Assembly: GCA_000708835.1 (NCBI GenBank)
Contig: DF237186.1
Coordinates: 60,236-124,235, forward strand
Length of the DNA: 64,000 nucleotides
Direction of reading: 5' to 3'
DNA from: Klebsormidium nitens
Taxonomy: Eukaryota > Streptophyta > Klebsormidiophyceae > Klebsormidiales > Klebsormidiaceae
Positions 22,867 through 36,251 of this stretch are shown here, in pieces (position 1 is the first letter of the stretch; each line of letters begins with the position of its first letter). The translations under genes and the position numbers were made by a program. The notes beneath the pieces are model-generated. The model worked only from the letters and a program-made list of their open reading frames with translations, was not told where the DNA came from and ran no database searches.

Positions 22867-25800
22867 TTAAGCGACCTTTGGTACCAAAACCTTGAGGGCC
22901 CCGTCAGATGTGGTGGGCTTCGCTTCGGCCTTCGCTTGGTTGTCTTCTATCAAGTCCCGGAAACCGTAGCCGAGAGACGTCCCGGTCTCCTTGGCACTCT
23001 GCATCACAGAGCCGCGGAACTCAGTCCAAACGGGCGACAAACACGGGGTAAGCGTCCTCCACTCAGCGGGTTTTCATTTGACTTCTCGTCCGAGCAAGCA
23101 ACCAAGCAACGAGGAGGGTTGAAAAGGCCAGGAGTGTTGGCGCCCGGATAAGCACCCAAGCTTGAGAGAGAAGTGCGTGGCTCGTGTTCTGGTGGCCGGT
23201 TGCAGGAGCACCGCAACCACAGGAATCAGTGCACTTACATAAAAAGCAAAGGTTCTCTGTCCCAGTTTTTGAACCGGGGGGGGTATTGCTGGCGGGACTG
23301 AACCGAGAGTGATCATCGGAGGTGCTTACCCTCGTCAGATCCTGAAGATGGAGCATCCGGTACTTGTTGATGGCCGTGGCAATCTCGTTCGGCGACCACT
23401 TCTCAGTGAACTGCACACAAGAAAAAGCCCGAGGGTCACGCCTATTAGCCGTAGGGGGAGTCCGTGGCCTTGAATGCCTTGCTGACGGGACAAGATTCCA
23501 AAATGAGAATCACTTACGACCGCTTGACTTCTGTTTTTACATGAGCAAGAGAGTTGGCGCCTCAAACCGTTGAATCGTCCTAACCTGCGAACCCTGCCGA
23601 AGCGTTGCTCAGACTGAGCTATCTAAAAAGTAGTTCCAACTCAGCCACAATCCAAAGTCTGGAACCCTACCGCAATCCATATTCCTTTGAAAGCCGAATC
23701 CTGCGCTAGCTCCCCAACTTCCAAATTGGATACCAAAGGAAACTCTCCAGAGCCCTAACCCCTGCATATCCACAAGCCCTACGAAATCCATGAGCCCTGA
23801 AACAGAAACGTCGCCAGCTCACCGTCCCAAGGATCGCGGTAACCGAAAGATGTGGTTCAGACCCACAATTCAAGAACCGACTGCGTCAAAACAAACCTCA
23901 GAACGAGCAAAGGACAGAAAAGCCATAAAACGTAAAACCTCGCCGGCTCACCGTCCCGAGGATAGCGGCCGCGAGTTGCAGGCTGGGCTCGAGCACCTCG
24001 GGCACCACGACGCGCGCGCCCGCGCGCTCGAGCACGACCCCGTGGTCGACGTCGTGCGCGCGCGCAAACACAGGCATGTGGGGGTCCATCTTGTGGATCT
24101 CGTACACGGTTCTGCAGGGGGTTAATGATAATCTTAAGCATCGTTTGAGGCCGGATTCATACTTGGACTAAGGTTCGCTTTGTCTCCAGGAAGGTGAAGT
24201 GTACTGCAAACACGGGCGTGTGAGGGTCCATCTTGTGCATCTCGTACCCGGTCTGCAGAGGAGGAAAAAGCTTGTTAACGATAATTTACGGCTTGGGTTA
24301 AGACTTTGCTTAAACTGGGAATGGTGGACGTGGTGTTACAACGGCAGGTAGAGTCGATCTTGTAGATCTCGTACACGGTTTTGCGGAAAGGTTTTAATGA
24401 ACTCGTCGAACATCGTTGACGGCTTCGGTTTACCGCTTGGGTCACGGTTGCTTAAACTGCAAGAAGTTGAAATATGTGCAAAACCAGCAGTTAAGAGTTC
24501 CATGTTGCGGATCTCGGACCCGGTCGTTGGAAGAGCTATAAACTCGTAATCGTCGCCTCCGATTCAGGTGCGATTACTCTCAAGAGACGTGCATTACGTT
24601 GTGTTGTGTTCGTCCATCTTGCTGATCTAGTACATCGTCCTGCGGCAGAGGTGGGTAAAATCATCAAATCATCGTCTACGACTGGTTTGGGGTTTATTTT
24701 TTATTAATGGGAGGGTTCAGAAGTGCAGTAACATCAGGTGGAGGTCCCTGCATTTCAACTGAATTTACGGCTTGATTAGAGGTTTGGTTCGAATTTAATA
24801 TCCGTTGAAACGTCACCGGTAGATCTTTTTTGGGGAGGGGAGGTGAAGACTTTGTCCACCGGTCTGTTCAGCGGATGGAGAATCTCCTGAAGATACTCTG
24901 TAGGATTAAGGACAATATGAAGCAAGTCTTGTTCGTACCTGTACATGGCTGCTGGTGTGTCTAGCAGAACCACGACCGCCTTGGCCCGGCTGAGCCCCAC
25001 TCGCTCAAGCACGTGCACGCTGCCCGCGTCACCGTAGAAGACCGGCAGGTCTGCCTCCCGCCCTGCGGCAACGCGCTCCCTGAAGAGCCAAAGAGAGGCG
25101 CTAGAGATTTCAAGCAGTGCTTTGTGTTCGCTCAAGACAGGGTGTGGAAACACTAGAATTGTGAGCAGCACATCTCAGAAGCCTTGGAACTTTCGAAACG
25201 TCGTGCTAAGTGCCAGAGTGTGCGGTTGAGATTGCAAGCATTGAGATCGAACTTAAAGTCCTGGAGAGAGACCAAGACATCTCGATTGTCGCTGAAAAGA
25301 CGTTTATCTTTGCCTGGTCGTGTGAAGACCGAGCAAGGAGGGGTCGCAGGGTATTGAGCCCTTCCTGGTCAATTGAACCTACCGACGTCCTTACGCACTT
25401 CAGAGCGAGGAATTGAGCAGTAAAGCAGACAACATCAAAAGGATTGTCAAAATCTGCATCAATGGACAAGTCCTGACAGCGCGAAAGTATCGAAGTCCGA
25501 GCAGCAGACGCATCTTGACGAGACAAAGGAAGCCGTTTGCGCGGCAGGGAGACGGCTACTCACGCCCGCATGTCGAGGACCACGAACGGAATCAGGTGCT
25601 CCGACAAGAACTGGGCGACCGTCTGCGAAAAAATCGACGGAAAAAGTTAGCTTCTGATGGCGTGCTTTTGTTGGTGGAATCATCCCAGGATACGCCATGT
25701 ACTCTGAGCAACAGCAGCACGCTTCTTTTCCGCGCTGATCCACAAAGTCGAGACACATTTGCACTCCCTGAGCTGATTTTGTGGCTGCTCTCAGGGCAGC

Positions 25801-28800
25801 GGGGACGGGGAGTCAGGCCCCGTCAGATGCGGGATACATGAACGGATCAAACGCGGACGTACACAAGCGCGCCCACACCGGCTCGCACACTGCGCTTGTC
25901 TTGACGTCAGTGCGCGTCTGCTCTATGAAGCGCCCAATCCTGTGCCTTCTGTGAAGTGCGGCTCGAGAAATACTGCACATTCCTCTAATCTGCCTACTCT
26001 AGAAGTTACTGATGCGAGGCTCGTCGCATGATCATCTCCTTGCTCGACATCCGCAAACACCTCAAGAACTGACGTTGTGCAACTACTGAAAGGCCCGAGG
26101 AGCGTAAAGTTACAAACGGCCGCTCACCTGACCGCCTCGCCCGAATCCGCAGATGATGATATGATTGCTGATGTCCTCCACCTGCATCGACAGTTTCAAG
26201 TCAGGTAGGGAACACGCCAGATCTACGGATCATCCACTGCGGCCAGCTTCCCTTATCAACATCCAACGAACGTCTCTCAAACCACACCGATCCTCGGAAT
26301 CCAAACGCAGCACAGCTTCTAGATTTTGGACTCGTTTCGTCGACAGGTTCCCGTGCCATTCTCTACGGAAAGAATGAGCAGACGTGGTCTTCGATCACCC
26401 GGAGTTTTCATCAGGTGCTTCTGCAATCTCTTTATTATCAGTCGTTATTACAGCGGCAACTTGGTGAGGTCTTCTCCTTGCTAACTTGTTTTCAGCGATT
26501 TGACATTTCTTAATGCGGACCCCAGCCGCTCGCGAGATGAACTCTCGCCCAAAATGCAGAGTACCTATATACAAACTAGGATCCTTCTAGGAAAGTCTGG
26601 CCCCTTCACAGGGGCGAGGGCGCAAATTTTAGACGAGCTACTGCTCAAGCAGAACGAGAAGAAAACGAGGGTACCGCAAAGGTCTCATGTATGGGTTCAT
26701 TGCAGGCAATTAGAAGCCGCACCTCGGTTTCCTTGGGCCGCAGTGTCTCGATGTTGTTGGTCTCCAGCTTCTCGTACTTGCTGGCCAGCCACTTGCCAAA
26801 GTCCGCCAGGAACGGCGTCAGCGCCATGGAGAGGCCCACGATCAAGAACAGCATGGACGACAGGTCCTTGGTGATGATGCCCTGCGGAACGGCGAATGGA
26901 GGTGTTCAATTTTCGGGTTTAGGGTAAAAGGTTGCCCAGTTTGCAGAGAGAGGTTGAGTGGAATCGGCTCCGTAGACGCGTCAGCTCCACGGAGAGGCCC
27001 ACAATCAAGAACAGCATGGACGACGGATCCTTTGGTAATGATGCCCTGCGGAGTGGTCAACGGAAGATTTAGGGTTCAGGGTTCTAAGCGCCCAATAAGC
27101 CCAGATTGCAGCAGAGATCGGGTGGAATCCGCTTTCCAGAAGACAGGTCCTTTCCTTGGTTGTGATGCCCTGAAGGGTGGTGAAAAAGTCTTCGCGGATG
27201 CTCGATCTGCGGCAAGAGAATAAGTGAAACCCACTCTCTGCTTTGTGATTGATGGCGGACCGTCTGATGCAAGACCACAGCATGACGATCATTGCTGCGA
27301 GGACGGAAGCGAGGACCCGGAAAGTAAGAAATGAGGCCACTGCCGATCTGCCGTCACACCAATGACACGACTCTTGAGCTGGTCCAGCACCTAAAGTAAA
27401 AGAGCGAAAGTTCCATCAAGAGAAGCAGGCAGCATAAGAGGCCAGAGCTTTGAGTAGTCACAGCTTTAGCCGATCAAAAGCTTGCGATGTTCACCTCTTA
27501 ATAGTGTCTTCCAAGGAGTGGACTAGTTTCAAGCTGTCCCACTGTGTCGCAAATGTGACCGCCTCACTGGACCTCTTCCTCGACATGAATCCTCTCATAC
27601 GGCTAAGATCATCCGTATCCAGCAGCAACCGGTTAGCTCATGCACACGCTCAAAACAGAAGCGCCTTACGAAGGTGATGCGATGGTTAGAGAATCTCTCT
27701 TCCCAAGGCCCGGTTCAAAAGCGGCCGAAAACGGCGACCATCCTACCTGCGAGACCGACTCCTTGAAGGCCACGAACGCGAACTCGCCCCCCGGAGCGAG
27801 CATCATACCGGCCCTAGTAGCGGCCACGAGACTCATCCCGAAGTAGCGCCCAGCGCCCGCAACAATGGCGGTCTTCCCGACGAGGAGAAGGGCGATGCCG
27901 CCGAAGACGGTGACGGGGTGGGCCGCGAGGAGGCGCAGGTTGATGGCCATGCCGACCTGCGGAATGGGGTTAAGAAGTGGGCTAGCGCGGACGTTTGTGC
28001 ACTCGAAATGGAAATTATCATTCGGGTCATTTTGGATTTGCCTGATGTCAACGATGGGTGACAAGGGGGGCGGTGAGCGGGAATAGGTTGATGGCCATGC
28101 GTTTAAGTTGGTGGGTTGATGCAAGAGGTTTGAATCGATTCAGCGACCTAAGGACGAGACGAAGGTGGTGACAGACGGCCCTACTTGACGGTCATGCTGA
28201 CGTGAGGGATGGGATGGAAGAAGTGGGTAACAGGGAAATCTGCATACGGTCGAGTGATTTCACGTCGAGATTGATTGCCGCCTGAAAGAGTGGAACGGGA
28301 ACAAGTGCAGGATTGAAAAGAGGAAGATTGGGATTCGTAGAATGATGCCGACATGCAGGCTGTTGTACAGAGAGGCAAACAGAGATGCCTTATATAATTC
28401 ACGAGTGACGGCAATGCTCTAGTTCTCCACTCTCCCAGCAGAGCAGATTCGCAGCTTACCGTTTGGAAGAAGAGCCCGAGGAGGAGACCCTTGTAAGGGG
28501 AGATGTCGGACTCGACTTGGAGCGCGAACTCGGTCTCCGCCATGAGCAGCCCCGAGATGAAGGCGCCAAGAGCCATGGAAAGGCCAGCCTGCATCGAATG
28601 CATGCGAACAAGCGTTAAGGTTTGCAGTCGACGAAATATGCTGGATTTTGCGGGATCACTTGCGCGAGCGTGCACCTGCTGACTCTGCATTCATACATAG
28701 AACACTCCCCAGAAGTGGGTCGTAAAACTGAGAATTTTCAACCTGCAGTCCTGGCGTGATGGTCATTGTTTGAAGAGCGTTTGGGCACGTGGGCCCCAGA

Positions 28801-31800
28801 GACAGAGACAGGCACGTCGGCCAGTTCAGTGTGACAGACTTTCAGCCCTCTCCGTGAACATGGACTCTTACCATTTCAGTAAGCATAGAGCAAGGGATGC
28901 GAGAGAAATAGAGCAAGGGATGCGAAAGTCAGGACATTGCGGGGTCGCGAATGAGCAGTCTCTTGCCTGAATGGATTTCTGCATACAATCTGGCGGCCGA
29001 TCGTTTTATCTCTCAAGGACCTGTAGTGCTTTTAAGGTAGGATAGGACCAGGCTCCGTGAAGAAGTAGGTTAGGGCTGCTGACCTTGAGTGTGACGAAGC
29101 TGACGGCAAGGACGAGGAAAAGCGAGGTGGAGGCGAGGATCTCGGGGTTGCGGCTGTTTGTGACCACCTTGTAGATGGGTTGCAAGATCTGCACACAGCA
29201 GAAAAGAGTCAAGTCGATGCTCGCCAGAGTCCGTCAAATCAACCGTACGACGTATTCGTTCTGGATACAATTGGCTCTTTCTTTTCCATTATTATCGGGT
29301 GGTACACAGTGGGGGGGCTTCATGCGTTTTTATGGGAGGCACGGCTTCAGCCTAAAACCAGTCTTCCCTTTTTTCCTTGCGTTTGATTTCTTTCTGCCAT
29401 ACTTCAGTCAACGACACGCGTGCTACCATGCGTGACGCGCACTCCGAGAGCACCTTCTCTTGCTCGCTCGTGCTTTGCAGGAGGCTCAGTTCAGAGCAGG
29501 TCGCAATAGAGACTCAAAGCTCAGGGAAGAACGGGTACAGCAACAGGAAAAGGAGAGCCAATGTTTGGATGACGCCTTCACGAACGCGAGGAGGCCAGTC
29601 CAATAAAGAAAAGCGATAAGGATGTCCATGAGCTTTAAGCCGGTCGGAAGAAATCAAACAAAGACGCTGGTGATCAGGGAACCAAACTAGTAGATGATGC
29701 AGTGACCAAAGGGAAGTCTTACTTTTCTACCCGCCACGACGATGAGCGAGACGAACGTCACGGCCTTCAAGGCGGCAATGCCCAACTGCCGGAACACATT
29801 GGCAAGCCCCAGCTGCAGACAAGCAGAAGAAGATTCAAACAGGGGAGGGTGTGCCGTGTCGAGATTCGTCCATTCCGAGCTGAGCCGTCGTTTCGTTAAA
29901 GGTGCCAAGCTGATTGTTGAGGCATACTGGACAAAAACAGGAACAGGTCGCCAGCTGATTCTGAGCCCACCACGTTCGACCTTGGCTTGACCTTTACAAG
30001 CTTCTTTGGCAGTTCCTTGCCAAGGAAGCCAAATTTGGCAGTTCCTTGCCAAAGGAAGCCAAAGACGGTTCTCTCTTTTGATCAGGAACGTTTTCGAAAG
30101 CATTGGCGGAGCAGTCCACTTCTGCGACGTGCAATGGGACAGCAATCACAAGCAATTACAATTATCCCTGCCACATCATTGTTTTGACGCGGCCGCGACT
30201 GCGATACCGCTGCCTCACAGACGCCCGCACTTGACTTTGCCAACTCCTTCCAATAGCAAAGGCTTTGGATGCCCAAGGTGATCACGGAGACCACATTTCC
30301 ACATTTACCAGACTTGTCGCATGCACAATGGAAGGCCGATCTGTGCTGAACGAAGCAGACAGCCGCCGAAGCGATACCAACAGATCGAGCGTCAAGCGGC
30401 TCACCCCAGAGCTCTGGCTCTTGGGCGACATGAGCGGGATGATGATCAGCAACAGAACCACGAAGAGATCCTGCACGGACGCACCTTACATCACGTTAAC
30501 ATGCGACCAAGACAACAGGTAATGTCAGCTCGGTCTTGAATTACAAGTGATTGTGGTCTTTCCAAAGCTTAAGAACCTTCCGCCAGAGCGGACTTCGAGA
30601 CGGTTGTGCTCTACACTCGACGAAGGAGGACCACTTGTTGGGTATGATCCAAGGAAAGTGAGACCCGCGTCGAGCACCAAGGCCCGCGCCGAGCACCAAT
30701 ACAAGGGACCTTCAAGTAACCGAAGCCAGTCCCAACTATAGAAGAGCTGTCAGCACTTTCAGACGGGGACGGATGATAAACTGGGCATCAAGGGCGACAG
30801 ACAGTCGCAAGATCTCCCTACAAGGGTTTTTCCCCCTGTAGCCTCCAGGTTGCTTGTCCTGAGACTGCCTTTTTAGAACCTCAAAAAGTACGTACGCATG
30901 CTGACACCCATCCGACCTGCCGACTACAAAGCCCATGACGCGGTTGATCCCCGGTCCCCGTTCTCCTTTCCTTGCCCCTCACCTGGAAGAGCAGGACTCC
31001 GAAAGCGCCCCGCCCGTGCTTGGTTTGAATCTCGTTTTTATCCCGCAGAACTTGGATCGCAACTGCGGTGGACGAGAGGGCGAGCCCTGCGCCCACGACC
31101 ACTGCTGCGGGGACGGCCATCCCGAACAAGTAGTGGGCGACGCCGCCAGTGAAGGCGATGGTGGGGAGGACCTATGATGACGGAGAAATTGCAAAATCAA
31201 GGTTCGAACGGGATACTAGAGCAGGTTGCGACGGACTTGCGACAATGGCAACTCGAAGCAAAAGTGTCTCGCGCAGACTTCTGAAAACGATCAGAAAGGT
31301 CTCAGGCGAACACCAACAGACCTCTGAGACGTCTACAGAGGAAAACGGAAGCATTACCACTTGGTCATGACAAAATCATGCTCCTTAGGTACGACCAGTC
31401 AGCCATTCAGGGAGCCGAGAAATGCACCAGGCGAAGGAACATGCGGACTTAGACAGGCTCTGGGACCAGGACGTTTTGGCAGTGTAACGGAGCTTACCTG
31501 GGCAACGCCTAGCCCGAAAACGAGCTTCTGCATGTTCAGGATCTTCTCAATGGACAACTGCAAAAGGCAAAACGCGAAGGTGAGATCCTTGAATTCCTCC
31601 AGCGTCAAAGGCAGGATGACACGGGCTTGCAGAACGTGAGAACGTGAGGACACTCATATGGCGGATGGTGCTGCTCAACCGAAAGCTGGAAACTCCTGGA
31701 AAACCGGCCCGCAAAAAGGGAACGTGCAGAGACCAGTAAAGCTCGGCGACTCCAAAACCCACAGCGCAGTTGGTCAGTCGCCCTCATGGACCACACGGTG

Positions 31801-34800
31801 CACAACACTTACTGCGATTTGGGCTTCCATTTTACAGATTACCAGACGCCGTGAACCAACGTGCATCTACGCCCTCGATAACAATTTCGAGCCGAGACTA
31901 GACCTTGACTCGTAGAAATTGTGGCGTCAGTTCTAAACGATGCTACTGGCCCAGCCCCTTTTCAATGTTGTCCAGACAGAGTCCAAGAAATGATAGTGGC
32001 TGCTTTGTCAATCAACAGCGGCTGATAGCTTCAAATAAATGCAGCAACTTTTAATCTTTGAAAGCTCGACTCGGGGTCAATGGGAACAACGCATACCTCC
32101 AACCCGATGTTGAAGAGGAGGAAGACAACGCCGATCTCTGCGAGTGCCTCCGTGGCATGAATGTGCTTCACGAGGCCCAGGCCATGAGGCCCGATGATGA
32201 CGCCAGCAACCAGGTACCCGAGCAACGGAGACTCTGCACTCGATTGATAGATGGAACATAGTCAGAAAACCACAGGAACCAAGAGTCGAGGTGTAGTACT
32301 GAGGGGAGGCTCAATTCCATTAGGGCTTTGCCTGTCGTGTTCTTCATAGAGGCCCTCGTCCGAGAGAAAAAGCAAGTAGAGATGTGGCGCGACGTTGTCG
32401 AACAGCTCGTCGCAAGCAACCAGATTTACGGGCCAGGACTTTCTTAGGATGGAGACTTGTTCCTGTGACGGGTACAAGTGATGCCGGAGGCAGACCTTAG
32501 GCGCCAGATCTCATTTAAAAAGGTAACTCGAGGAGCATGGAACTCCACCCAGTAGTTGCTTGATCACTGATGCCACTGCGCAGCATCACAAAGAACGCGA
32601 GGATTCCGCGTGGATCGCTGCTGCTACCACTAGGCAATATCTAGGGCGCCCTGCTAACAGAAACATACCCCAGCCGATCAGATCAACACACCCCTCCGAC
32701 CAAACGCTGCTCCAATCGGCTTTCAAAAGGCGTCCCACAATCACTGAGTCCCAATGAGAGAAGCTGCTACACTTCAGAGCGTCTGACAGTCCAACTACTG
32801 GAATCGCCCCGGAAACAAACTTTGTGCACTCACTCCCGGGCAGCTTCTGGAAGAGCAGCACGGCGATCAACCCGAACAGCAGCAGCACAAGCGCGTCCTT
32901 GAGCGTCTTCTCTTCCGCGTGCTCCTTATCCAGGCCCAGAGTCGCCATGACCTGGCGCCCCTGTTCCGGTAGCTTCTCGACCACTCGCGTCGTGACGTCG
33001 TACACCCGGTTGGCCTGGACGGCGACGACACGTGGCGGCTCCGGGAGGAGGACACGTGTCCGTGGGTGGATGCAGAGGGTCCTGAAGAGGATAGGTGCAT
33101 TAAGAACAGGAAGCGTATGACAGGATCTGGGGACTCATTCACGGGATACGCGCAACTCCGAGTATTTTGAAAACCAAAGCATTTGAGCCTCGTCCGAACG
33201 CACGCACCTTGCCTGAATAGGATCCAAAGATGATCATAGATTACCAAAGCTCTACTGGCACGTACTTCAACACTGTCCCAAACCCTCTTTATAATCCTCA
33301 CCAGGACAAAAGACGGCTTTCGAAAAAGTCAACCTTCCAATGGAGCTCCTTACCCTGCGACTGCTAGGGCCAATGCCACACACACCCCAGGTACGTTACG
33401 CCGCACCATGGCGGTCAGTCGGAACAGGACCTTCTCTGCCACAGAGGTTGGCTTCTTCGGCTTGGTAGCGGTGTCAGGGTCAGCTTCGACCACCTTCGGC
33501 GCCGGCGGAGCAACTGCGGCGGCCTTCACTTTGTCTGTAACCGGCTGGTCCTTCAATATTTGCACCTGTGCCAAAAGAAGTGGTGCGTGTGAGGCGCTTC
33601 TTGTTGCAAGATTGTGAGACGTAACATTGCAGTTTCGCCCCAAACCTGATACCTCACTGAAGGTTCTGACACACCGACATAGTTGCTTCAAACTTTTATC
33701 ACCTGATTGAAATCTGTACTAGCTCCTCACTGCAATTTTGCAGCGGATTCGGCGAATCGCTAACGCCGAAGATGCCCAAAACGACAGGCTTGAGGGGACT
33801 ACTCTCGGACGGCTCAGACATTCACCAGGACATGGACAGCTGATAAACATTCATGTCTTCGTTCCCTACAAACACAAGATCTGTTCGCAGCATTCCGCAG
33901 CGAGCTCCTTGCTCACCTCCTGTTCGACCACCGCAACCGCCTTAGCCTCAATCGCCTTAGCTGCTGTCTCCGCCACAGCTAAAACGTTCGGGCTCTCGAC
34001 AATCGCCTCCTGGATCGCCTTCACCGCTTTTGCGGCTTCTTCCTCATCCTCGGGCCGGATCTGAATCTCCACCACTTCCCCGTCTCCCTTGACTTTCTTC
34101 GCAGACTTGTAGAGCGCAATTCTTTCTGTGGCTTGCTCGACGAGTTTCTCGACGTCCAGGAAGGCAGCCTTCGCCGCGCTGACGCTGCTCTGTGCATCCA
34201 TCTCGCGCTCGACCGCGGCCCCGGCAAGGTCCATGGCTTGCTTCGTTTCTGCGCATCAGGAAAGAGTCTGATCTGATCTTCCTCCTACAAAAGGTGGTGT
34301 AATCAGTGGAAACTGGTATCTGCCAGCAGGATCATTTGTAGCTTAGGCACTGAACGTCGTCACTAAGGCTATTCCACATCCTCTGATCTGCAACTTTACC
34401 CCCGAGCATTACTAAGTTGCTTCACTCCGTCATTTCCTGGCTGTACTGTCACTCCGGCTGACGCTAGTTCATTGGAGTGAATGTACCTTAACACATGACC
34501 AGATTATCATCTCACTCCAAAGTCTGCGGCTTTCCTGAGACGTTATCCACAATGAACCTTCCAATTGCAGATGAACCACCAAGAGCACAGCCAAAAGTCG
34601 CACCTGCATCAGCTTCGGCGGCGATTCTCTTTGCCTCGTCCACCTCGGTCCTCAGCTGGGCCACCTGCTTCGCCAGCTCCTCCCGCCTCTTTGAAGCATC
34701 ACCCAGTCTTTCCTGCGCAGCGCTCAGTTGCGCCCTCCGCCCCTCCACCTTCATCCTCTCTGTCTCCAGCTCTTGCTGCAGTGCGGCCATGGTGGCGTCC

Positions 34801-36251
34801 ACTGGTTCTGGCTCTGGCTCTGGCTCTGGTTCCTCCTTCTCAGACTCGGACTCGGACTCATCGTCTGCATGAGGCTCCAACGGCCTCGTTTCTACGCTTT
34901 CTAAGCTGTCACCCGCAATGTCGTGACTGTCGAGATCCGCCACTGCCTCAACCGGCTCTGCAATGGGGACCACTAAACCCTCTCCCAGGTCCAGCTTGCC
35001 GTCCTCCAATGTTGCCCCCTCTAGTTCTTCGACTGCTGTGGCTGGGACAAACGCTTCCGACACTTCTGCAGCAAGCCGGATAGGCTCTGCGTCTGCTGCA
35101 TCAGAGAGTCTGCGCGATTCCAGCAAGCTCTGGATGCTCTCCTCTTTCTTGGCCAGCGCAGACTCGGACAGCTCGAGGGCGTTTTCCGCTTCGCCGACCT
35201 CGCGGGCCGCCATAGTCACCTCCTTTTCGACCTCGTCCAGCTGCAAACCAATAGATGCAAAGCTCGGACAGTTGCTATAAACATGTATTCAAACCCTTTC
35301 TTAATAACTTCAGTGATGATCAACTCTCCCAAACATTTTCAACTTCTTATGATGAAACATTAAAGCAGTGGCCCCCAGTTTACAGACTGAGCTCCATCAT
35401 TCAAACATCGACAAGTTGTGCGACATCAAGCCTCGAAGCGATTGACGGAGCCAGAAGATCTCAATTGCCAGCACTGAAAGTGTTCACATCATGCGGACAC
35501 AGAAGGAGAGATGCAGAAAACAGAAGTTTCAGGTCGCAGATTAGATAGTGGCGCAAGAGAGCTAAGCAGACAGCTCCCGCAACCGACCGCATTTCACTGA
35601 AAACAATTGAGCAAGCGTGTCTTCTTTTACCTTGGCAGCTGTTGCATCGCACTCATCCTGCTTGCTTGCAGCTTCCTCATTCAAAAGGACCGCTCTCTCT
35701 GCAACCGCTTGCGCCGCTTCTTCTAACTTGCTCCTGTGCTCCCTGGCCTCTTCCTCCTCTTTAATTGCATCTTCCCACTCCACCCTTGCATTCTCCAGAG
35801 CCGAGAAAGGAGGTTCCCCCTTCCCGTCAGGATGCTCAATCGTATCATCGGCACCATTATCTGCGCTACCACTCGTTCCATTAGAAGCGCTGCTCACAGC
35901 CTGTGCCTTGGTTTGCTCAGGAGCACTGGAACCCTCCTTTTCTTGCGTTGGGGCATCAGTTTCGACAATTTCCGCCCTACACAGTCCAGATCTGTGGCTC
36001 CTCCTGGTGGATAAGGTGCGTGAGAACACATCAATTTTGAGAAGGGATGGGGCAGACAAGGGGCTGAAAGTACGACCTTGGCATAGTCTCTTCGAAGGTG
36101 GGATGAGAAAGTGCAACCGCGCAGAAGTGCAGCCACTGGCGATGGGTGGTTCACTTGCTGGTATACTCCTCTTTGGACAGCGAGTGTTTGCAAAGTGGCA
36201 ATTGGATAGAAGGCCGGGCGCTGAACCCAGTTGTAGCACATGAGAAGCCAT
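22867..36251 (-). CDS. KEA: Chloroplast K+ efflux antiporter, KEA1/KEA2 type (CPA2 family)
   Basis: This is a K+/H+ antiporter; in plants KEA1/2 act in the inner chloroplast envelope. Twenty exons with continuous phase lie on the complement: 36251-35631, 35240-34604, 34248-33917, 33565-33354, 33081-32834, 32233-32097, 31557-31498, 31171-30983, 30470-30405, 29812-29723, 29188-29084, 28588-28460, 27956-27747, 26881-26723, 26181-26128, 25622-25564, 25079-24939, 24111-23952, 23410-23330, 23019-22867. They give 1280 aa (relatives are about 1180). Residues 1 to about 75 look like a transit peptide. About 140-530 are charged coiled coil with an acidic Glu-Pro run. The exchanger domain (about 660-1060) includes [40 protein letters not shown] and [13 protein letters not shown]. 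The KTN/TrkA-N domain starts [12 protein letters not shown] (Rossmann motif at 1077-1082) and contains [10 protein letters not shown]. The C-terminus has TSLGYGF. Introns near exons 13, 14 and 18 carry junction copies. Confidence 0.96.
23803..23848 (-). repeat. Decayed copy of the KEA exon 18 donor end, in intron 18
   Basis: On the plus strand, CAGCTCACCGTCCCAAGGAT near 23815 repeats CGGCTCACCGTCCCGAGGAT near 23944, which is the end of exon 18 with its donor seen from the other side. The offset is about 129 bp. The surrounding ACGTCGCCAGC/ACCTCGCCGGC and GCGG strings also match. The copy still has a good GTGAGC donor. Confidence 0.75.
24215..24645 (-). repeat. Array of four decayed copies of the KEA exon 18 acceptor end, in intron 17
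   Basis: The real exon start with acceptor (24064-24114, plus-strand reading TCCATCTTGTGGATCTCGTA then CACGGTTCTGCAG) recurs with decreasing likeness. Copies are at 24215-24256 (TTGTGCATCTCGTACCCGGT then CTGCAG), 24346-24386 (TTGTAGATCTCGTACACGGT then TTTGCGG), 24496-24528 (TTGCGGATCTCGGACCCGGT) and 24610-24645 (TTGCTGATCTAGTACATCGT). Spacings are about 142, 128, 145 and 114 bp. Intron text between copies is also repeated (GTTAATGATAAT/GTTAACGATAAT; GCTTAAACTG twice). The innermost copy includes about 50 bases of exon and a complete acceptor. Confidence 0.85.
26990..27185 (-). repeat. Two decayed copies of the KEA exon 14 acceptor end, in intron 13
   Basis: The plus-strand text of exon 14 start (GAGAGGCCCACGATCAAGAA, 26830 onwards, then GCATGGACGAC and GATGATGCCCTGCGG) recurs at 26990-27052 with few changes (GAGAGGCCCACAATCAAGAA, GCATGGACGAC, AATGATGCCCTGCGG). 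It appears again, shorter, at about 27145-27180 (GTTGTGATGCCCTGAAGG). Offsets are about 168 and 122 bp. About 60 bases of exon are included in the first copy. The intron text between copies (TTTAGGGT..., GTGGAATC(G/C)GCT) is duplicated too. Confidence 0.85.
28083..28225 (-). repeat. Two decayed copies of the KEA exon 13 acceptor end, in intron 12
   Basis: The exon 13 start read on the plus strand (AGGTTGATGGCCATGCCGAC then CTGCGGAATGGG, 27937 onwards) recurs at about 28084 (AGGTTGATGGCCATGCGTTT). A weaker copy is at about 28185 (CTTGACGGTCATGCTGACGT then GAGGGATGGGATGGAAGAAG). The follow-on AAGAAGTGGG occurs after both the real site and the outer copy. Offsets are about 148 and 102 bp. Confidence 0.6.
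30006..30063. repeat. 28-bp tandem repeat in a KEA intron
   Basis: Two adjacent copies of a unit starting TTGGCAGTTCCTTGCCAAGG and ending GAAGCCAAA lie at 30006-30033 and 30035-30063, differing by one inserted A. The unit contains a CTTGCCAAGG-type palindromic core. It is in the intron between exons 9 and 10 and does not resemble either exon. Confidence 0.8.

Noticed and set aside
24215-24645. CRISPR-like or satellite array at the KEA intron repeats
   Set aside because: The repeat spacing is irregular, the repeats are degenerate and match the adjacent exon, and the context is a nuclear intron. They are exon-edge copies, not a CRISPR array or satellite.
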